From the NCBI GenBank assembly GCA_010015745.1, contig ML978155.1:868001-932000 (forward strand): DNA of 64,000 nt. The letters are read 5' to 3'. The DNA comes from Setomelanomma holmii. Its lineage: Eukaryota; Ascomycota; Dothideomycetes; Pleosporales; Phaeosphaeriaceae. The stretch's first letter is position 1. Every line of letters starts with the position of its first letter. A program made the position numbers and the translations under genes. The notes under the pieces are model-generated. The model searched no databases. It was not told the DNA's origin and was given only the letters and a program-made list of their open reading frames with translations. Shown piece after piece: positions 57,781-64,000 of the stretch.

Positions 57781-59449
57781 ATGTTGTTTCTTCGTTCTGA
57801 GCCCGATCGAAGGGCGGTCAGCCACTCGTTGCGTCGCCTTCTGTATCTTTGCGCAATATGGGCACAACCTGCACATACTCAGCCTCAAGCGAGTATGCAG
57901 TCCAGTGCAGTGTAACAGCTCTATGTTGTGCTCAATGCTGACGGAAGATGACAGGGCCAAACAACTATGCACCAGCCGCGCGTGGTGTTCTGGGTTTGAT
58001 ACCCTCGGCAGCAGGTCAGTAGCGCCTCCATGTTCAGATTTACAAGACAAAGACTGACTGCGAATGTCACCATATACAGAGCCGCAAGTCTCGGTACGCG
58101 TACAACCACAGACACCTCCCCTGGAATTGGTGTCCTCACCGGCATTCCCCTTGGGACCCATCCCATCTCAACCGCCTCCACTTGGTCCGACACCATCATC
58201 ATCGGCTGCAATACCTTCGGGTTTAGTGCCGTCTGGACCGCTCTCGTTGCCGCCTATCCCTTCTGCGCCCTTAAACTCAGGCCCTGGACTCATTCCGTCA
58301 ATCATATACACATCAAATGCAGGTACTATCGTCGACTCCTCCCGGTCAGGCGTGACAGCAATACCGGGGATGACCTCTACGGATCAGGGCCTGAAACCGA
58401 TCCCACCAGCAGCAACACAAACTGGCGACCCTAACGGTCATCATGAGATCACTGAACCGGATTTTAGTTCAACGAAACCGTGTCGAGGTTGCTCTCCTGT
58501 CGTGGAGATCTCTGCAACAGGCTGGTTGGACACCCCGCCGGAGGAACAGCATGAAACTTCAACTCAGCCAATCAGGACACAGATACCGGCTGGCCCTTCA
58601 AATATACTCATCAGCCAAGTGCCCTCAGGCGGTGACTTTGTAATAGGTGGTTCGACCACAGTGACGCCTGGCCAGACAATCACGGTAGATGGCACACCTG
58701 TTGCCATTCAGACGACAGCAGGTAGAGTCGAAGTTGTGGTTGGCACTTCAGTTGTTCCACTACAGCCAGATGAGGTCCAATCTACCAAAGGACCCCGAGT
58801 CACATATGCGCCAAGTGCGCTACCACCCATACTTACTATCGGATCAGAGACTATCACTGCGAACTCGCAGGCACAGTACGTTGTAGCGGGGCAGACTTTG
58901 TCACCAGGTGGTGCAGCAATCACTGTCGCAGGCTCGACGATATCGCTTGTTCCTTCGGCAACCGCTGTGGTAATCAATGGCATAAGCTCAACTCTAGCGC
59001 AGAATTTCGGAAATATCTGGACTACAGCAGCGCCGGCAATCACCTTTAACGACCACGTCTACACTGCGAATCGAGCTGGATATATCACGATTAGCCCAGG
59101 CATCGTTTTGAAGCCGGGCGGTGATGCCATTACAGTTGACGGGACCACTCTTAGTTTGGATCACAGTGGAACAGCGGTTGTGGTACAGGGACACACGAGC
59201 ATACTAGAGCCAGTGACAAGGGTTGTGACTTTGACGAGAAGTGTAAGCGCTGGTGGGGTTGGTTTCGCAGGTTATTCTAGCGGGGGCACGTGGGTGCAGC
59301 CAACAGCAAAAACCGCTCCAGAGGTTCCAGCGAAGCCAGTATCCGGTGGCACTGTTCTGCAAACAAACCACGTGGGGGGCGATGGCTGGTTCGCTGGGCT
59401 TCTGGCCTTGATCTGGTGCAGCTTAGGCTATCTGGCCGTTGGGGTATAA
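57781..59449 (+). CDS. secreted, probably GPI-anchored repeat protein
   Basis: Three exons (57781-57892, 57955-58014, 58080-59449) give 513 aa. The intron phases fit and each has a CTGAC branch point. A signal-like hydrophobic run lies after a basic stretch (LRRLLYLCAIWAQPAHTQ). Next comes a Pro/Ser-rich, mucin-like region (residues about 60-150). Then at least three related beta-type repeats occur, e.g. PGGAAITVAGSTISL and PGGDAITVDGTTLSL, each ending TAVVV-x-G or similar. The C-terminus WFAGLLALIWCSLGYLAVGV is hydrophobic and follows a small-residue stretch, as expected for a GPI-attachment signal. Such repeat proteins occur in fungal cell walls. I do not recognise a named family. Confidence 0.75.
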
Positions 59450-60813
59450 AGCATGCATCACGGAGTCATGCGAGCATACACGGCGAATGGCGTCCGGTGG
59501 CACGATAAGAGGTTACCATTGCTGTTTTGTCCTGGACGATATCGGCTGAGGGACGAGAACCGTCGGGATAGCGCAAGCCTTCGAGTGAGGGATGGGAAGT
59601 CGAGGAGGCGGGAAGATTCAGAAATCTTGATCCAGAGTGCGAAGCAAAGCTTGAAGAGCTTTAATTAAAGACAAGCCTGCGCAAATTCGAGGCACGAAAC
59701 GACACCATTCAGGCTGGCGGCACAGAGCTCTTTCTCACCACCAAAGCTTTTCAGGTGCAATCTATCGGCCGCGCTACATGATAGCTCTTTTTGTCCGGAG
59801 CACAAGCTGTCAGACACCGGCCGAATCGCTAGACAGTCTATCCTCAAGGCGCACTCAAGCCCTATACACTTTTTGGCAAACCGAGATCCTATCGAAATCT
59901 TTCGAAGAATCAACAGGAATCATCAATGACCTGACGTAGCAAGCACAAAAGGTGTCGCATGCGGTGCCACGCGGGCCAGCCGAAGGTTCGCTCCGCAGGG
60001 CATTGGCTTCACCAACCTGTGTATCTGCTCCACCTCACGATACGAGGACGGCAGGCCTTGTTTCTCATCACAATACCTGCTCGCGCCATTTGAACACACC
60101 CTGTCCATTCATTGTAGCATTAGCGGCGCGGATTGATGGTATTAAACTGGGTCTTACCGCGGGAGTCGTATAGTCAACAGCACCCATGGCGAAAAGGATG
60201 GCACCATACCACAAATACTCCTCATTGCTAGTTTCCAATACACAAAATGACGAGCAGCCTCGTATTTATCCCAGGGTTTCCTATGCTGGTGTTCCCCTAG
60301 GATCAGCATGACTCGCAAGATCTGAAAAGTTGCGACCCCTCATTCTCGTCCCTTTTGCGCCTTGATGCACAAAAAAGTCCACCAACAAGCTGCGTTCGCG
60401 TTGTCAACCAACATTTTGATTTTCTTGTCAGAGAAAAACTTCTTCATGATTGTAAGCCAAGTCCGTGCGGGGACGCTTCGCAACGAAGATTCGAGGCTGA
60501 CGCTAATCTTTCTAAAAATATTTTCAGGTTCCTGCATGCGGGCCGGGGAGGCGAAGCCTTCCGAAGTACTCCACTATTGACGATGCCGACTTAGAAGTCT
60601 GGTTGCATGGTAAATTGGTAACATGTCATGGTGTGACGATGGAGCTTGTACGGCACAATATTGAGCTTGTATTCAGACTGAGCGAACGTATAAAGGCGAC
60701 CATGCGCAACCATAGCGAAGACTCTATCACCATACCCACCAGCACCAGTGTAAACACCGACACAAAATACCATCGCTCACTAAACACACCGTCGCTTCAG
60801 TATCAAAGTCAAG
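59450..60813. other. intergenic region between two secreted-protein genes
   Basis: About 1.4 kb. Short frames on both strands have no recognised motif. The last 200 bp should be the promoter of the small secreted protein gene (C/A-rich just before its ATG). Confidence 0.4.
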
Positions 60814-61445
60814 ATGCAGTTCACGACCACTACACTCGCTGCCATCATGGCATTCACATCTTCCACACTAGCCTCCCCTCTCCAATCCCGCCAGTCCACC
60901 TTGCAAGACTTCCAAGTCACCAGCGTATCCGTCTTCACACCATCTGGCCGACCAGAAACCTACCCTTGGTCCACCCTCACAGCAAATATCACCGATCCCA
61001 ACGAAGTCAACCTCGGTCCCTCAAAATCCGATGGCCAGGACGTCGTCGTGCCAGCCGGAAGCCAAGGCGTCGTATGCTCCCCTTTACCCGCCCAAAACCC
61101 CTCGACCCCAACTAACAACCCCAGAACTGCGTCGCAAAATACTTTTCCAAAGGCGAGAACCCGATCGGTCGCACCTGGCCCTGCGACCCTACCTCACAGG
61201 GCTACTGGACCATGCAAGTCCTGCCCGGCTCGTCGGGATCGTACAGCTCGACGGACTTTAAGTTGAAGTTCACGCATGTGGCGGATGTGCTGTATCTGGG
61301 GAGTGAGTATACGGCGAGCTTTGTGGCGGAGGGAGGGTTTGAGGTTGGGGATAATATGTCGGGCACGTGTGGTAGCAGCGGGAGGTGTGCGTGGGGGTTG
61401 AAGCAGGAGGATGTGCCGGTTTTGATTGCGCCGGTGAAGCAGTAG
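60814..61445 (+). CDS. small secreted four-cysteine protein
   Basis: Two exons, 60814-61071 and 61125-61445, with a 53-nt intron give 192 aa. The N-terminus MQFTTTTLAAIMAFTSSTLA is a clear signal peptide, probably cut before SPLQSR. The mature part has four Cys: in NCVAKYF, WPCDP, SGTCGS and GRCAWG, which could form two disulphides. It has one N-glycosylation-type site (NIT). No enzyme motif is seen. The pattern resembles uncharacterised secreted proteins common in Dothideomycetes, some of which are expressed during host contact, but no role can be assigned from sequence. Confidence 0.8.
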
Positions 61446-62159
61446 GGAGAGGTGTGGGTGGATGCATTGAGCGTCAAGAAAGGAAAGTCTGATAGGGGTG
61501 ACGCATCGCTGCTACGATGAAAGATTCGAATCCGGTTAGTATATGTGAGTATACCAAAAATTGAGTCGTCAGGCTAGTTATTGAGAAGCGCTCAGGGTTC
61601 AACAAATTCCTTGACGCCTTGAAAACATTTCGCTCTTTGTGGCTGCAGAGCGTCTCTTGGATTTCGCTTGCGTGTGACGACCATCGACATGGTGTGAGTT
61701 TAGTGAAGCCTGTTGAACGTCGGTGTTCCCAAATTCCTATTTGGCCTGTTGCATATGCGAATTGAGAAGATTGACACGATGAAAGTGATGGTCGGTGTTG
61801 TTCGCAAGTGGTGAGAGTGTCTCTGCGTTCCGCTCTGTCGCGTTAACGACGAGCAACTTGCTCATGAGTGTACCACTGGAGCATACGTTCGTCCAAGAAC
61901 TCGAGCAAAAAAGGAGGCTGGGTTTAGGTTCGATATCTCGGACGCTATTTCCCGCTTCCCCAGACACGCAAATGCACGTGCACGCGCGCCATTCCCCCAG
62001 TCATGATGTCATTTTTACCATCCGACCAAAACAAAGCTAGTCGCTTGTACATAACTGTCCACGGTCGCGCTGTGGAGCAGGCATCCCCCTCTTCGCTTCA
62101 TCACCAATCACCTATAGACTGCCTGCATAAGCCTTGTTAGCTTATGATTATCGTTCATC
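61446..62159. other. intergenic region before the DUF5872-like gene
   Basis: About 710 bp between same-strand genes. No further gene or repeat is recognised. Confidence 0.4.
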
Positions 62160-62755
62160 ATGCCGTCCAGCAAGGGAAAGCCAACTGATCCAAAGCTTCG
62201 CGAGAAAGTGAAGGAAGAGGTCAAGAACGAGACGAACAAGAACGGAGGCGGCAAAGGGCAATGGAGCGCGTGGAAGGTTGGTCTATCTCTCACGCAATTT
62301 TGCAATTCTAGACGATTGACCCTGTGTGTCCCTAGGCTGCCAAGCTCTCCAAGGAGTACGAAAAGAAGGGCGGAGGCTATGAGAACGAAGCTGGTTCCAA
62401 GAATGAGCCTAAGAAGGGAACTCCACAGCCTAAGTCATCCAGCAAGAAGAAGTTAGAGGAGAAGCCAGTAGAGTCAAAAGAAGAGAGCCCCTCACCAGAT
62501 GATAAAGAGCAGGAAGCGCCGTCAAGCGAGCAGAAGCCCAAAGCGAATAGTAGCAAGAAGAAGGACCAAGCTGCTGATTCGAAGAAGAGTGGCGCCAAGC
62601 CTGCTGCGAAGGGCGGTGCTGCGAAGAAAGATGGCACTTTGAAGGGCAAAGGCAAAGAGCGGACGGAGGGTACCAGGAAGAGCAGCCGCATATCGGAGAA
62701 GAGAAAGACTGATGGTGAAGATGAGGCTCCTGCGAAGAAGAAGAAGTCGAACTAG
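62160..62755 (+). CDS. small lysine-rich protein, DUF5872-like
   Basis: Two exons, 62160-62276 and 62336-62755, with a 59-nt intron give 178 aa. The N-terminal third is the conserved part: KLREKVKEEVKNETNKNGGGKGQWSAWK joins to AAKLSKEYEKKGGGYENE (read as short runs). This 'GQWSA-K-A...EY...GGGY' pattern recalls the DUF5872 family. The C-terminal two thirds is low-complexity and rich in Lys, Ser, Glu and Pro, ending in a basic stretch (KKKKSN) that could be a nuclear signal. No function is known to me; nucleic-acid or chromatin association is a guess from the charge. Splice phase is zero, and the join restores the family pattern. Confidence 0.72.
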
Positions 62756-63235
62756 AGGCTGTTGCCGCTCTTCCGGACTATTCTCGCGAAAGTACGATTG
62801 GTGGTGGTGAAGACGAAGCTGTTGCATCATTCGCCGTGGCGACGCTTGTATGTCCTCGGGGCGGGCGTAATCGCGTCTGCAGCGTATACTCCATGTGACA
62901 CGCTCTCATATACAGGTCAAGTGGTGCCTGGCGTACACGATGAATGTGCATGCATGATCGACATCATTGTCCACAGAAGGCACGCATAGGTTCCTTCCCC
63001 GCCAATAATGGCCAATTTGGCTTGTATTTGGAATACAGTTGTAATGCTTGAGCTTTTCGGCCCAGAAATGAGTGACGTTCAGATAAACTTGTCGCGCCTG
63101 CCCACACTGACAGCACGCGAGACCCACTAGTCACGAGACCATTTACACCGATGATGCAAGCCAAACACAAACCTCACCAACGCAAACCCCAGCTCGGCAT
63201 TCACCGACCCGGCACTGGCCAAGTTCTTACCCCGA
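62756..63235. other. convergent intergenic region
   Basis: About 480 bp between the convergent DUF5872-like and GNAT genes. An open minus-strand frame at 63127-63366 overlaps the GNAT 3' end but has no motif. Confidence 0.4.
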
Positions 63236-64000
63236 TCAACGTACTTGTTGCGGATCAGACTCGGTCCCACTCGCACTACTGCTGCAAGGTGACCCGTTGC
63301 ATGGAAGGCGGACACCAATCCATAGACTGACGTCTGCAGCTTCAGGCGAGTCCTCACGTGCCTCATGCACGGTCAGATGGGCAATGCAAATTGTCTCGCA
63401 CTCTTGAAATCCGGCCTTTGCTGCGACGATCATGCCATGTGGCGTGGCAGAGATACCCTAAGCTGCATCAGACAACAAAAGCTACGCGGAGGCTCAAGAC
63501 TTACCAAGAGTGCATCGTCGAAGTCCGCGACCTGTGTGCAGAACCTGACAAGCCTGGTGGCATGGCCGCGACGCCAGTAAGCAGGAGCGACGGCTAATGT
63601 ACTGAGCCGCATGTTCCCCGCCAGGTATCTGGTCCACTTTCGTGAGCACTGCGATCAGAAGTCAATAATGCTTTGCGAACCTAAGTTTCACGGGATTTGT
63701 GGCCGACGCATAGATCTCCATGGCCTCAACGGACTGGTCTCTCCTCCGGTCCTTACCACTGGGCCAAATGCGAGCTCGATCGTGACCTTTGATAGCTTTA
63801 GTTGCTTCGTCTCGCCCAATCCTGCCGAGCTGACTTGCTTACCTGCAGGTTGGAAACGTCCCGTATAACAGGAACCAGGCTTCAAACTGAGACTACAGAC
63901 ACCGACGATATCTCTCTGACGCTGGCCCGGAGAGCAGAATGCGGATCGAAGCGCTTCGTATACTTGCTCCGTTTCATTCGAATCCAGATCGTCTTCCGCC
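63236..64000 (-). CDS. GNAT-family N-acetyltransferase (5' part incomplete at window edge)
   Basis: Two exons are well supported: 63505-63648 and 63236-63457, joined over a 47-nt intron. They encode MRLSTLAVAPAYWRRGHATR (motif A with the acetyl-CoA-binding Arg/Gly loop), then ALLGISATPHGMIVAAKAGFQ, the usual beta-alpha end of the GNAT fold. An upstream exon beginning about 63692 (QSVEAMEIYASATNP) joins in phase across a 43-nt intron (63649-63691). Further 5' exons toward 64000 are uncertain, and the start codon is probably outside or near the edge. Substrate unknown. The core fold is clear; the gene borders are not. Confidence 0.7.

Noticed and set aside
61520..61540. Box B-like GATTCGAATCC suggesting a tRNA
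   Set aside because: The flanking five bases do not pair to form a T-arm, and no box A or acceptor stem lies upstream.

Overview
The window looks like a nuclear chromosome segment of a filamentous ascomycete (Pezizomycotina). The signs are many short GT-AG introns (mostly 43-80 nt, with CTGAC/CTAAC-type branch points), compact gene pairs with shared divergent promoters, and fungus-specific families (Mms22/Mus7, Uds1, Rxt3, Rrg9). Dothideomycetes is my best guess from gene style, but that is inference. All gene models below were spliced by eye.

Layout. 1-7 kb: a long open frame for the replication-repair protein Mms22/Mus7 runs off the left edge (minus strand). It is followed by a small membrane protein gene and the convergent BET4 (Rab geranylgeranyltransferase alpha). 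7-14 kb: a meiotic-type APC/C activator of the Cdc20/Ama1 family, a mitochondrial dicarboxylate carrier with a 5-nt microexon, and mitochondrial phenylalanyl-tRNA synthetase. 14-19.6 kb is gene-poor. 19.6-24.4 kb: a Uds1-type septation protein and ribose-phosphate pyrophosphokinase. 24.4-28.1 kb is again gene-poor. 28-36 kb: RRG9, an MpaB-like/rubber-oxygenase-fold protein, a CCCH-finger protein whose 3' end carries an 88-bp tandem duplication, and a short-chain dehydrogenase with a 14-nt microexon. 36-46 kb: cytochrome c, mitochondrial pyruvate dehydrogenase kinase, an unknown conserved protein, 6-phosphofructo-2-kinase/fructose-2,6-bisphosphatase, and battenin (BTN1/CLN3). 46-56 kb: Rxt3 (Rpd3L complex), the ATP synthase OSCP subunit, an F-box-like protein, and ribosomal protein eS8. 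57-64 kb: a secreted, probably GPI-anchored repeat protein, a small secreted four-cysteine protein, a lysine-rich DUF5872-like protein, and a GNAT acetyltransferase that is incomplete at the right edge.

How the genes relate. Most are housekeeping genes, and there is no operon-like system or biosynthetic cluster. Many products act in mitochondria or central carbon metabolism: dicarboxylate carrier, mtPheRS, Rrg9, cytochrome c, PDK, OSCP, PFK2/FBPase2 and PRPP synthase. I found no convincing tRNA, CRISPR array, intact transposon or virus-derived gene. The most notable signals are the two microexons, the duplication across a stop codon, an apparent in-frame stop in the APC/C activator, a long low-complexity insertion in mtPheRS, and the secreted-protein pair near the right end.
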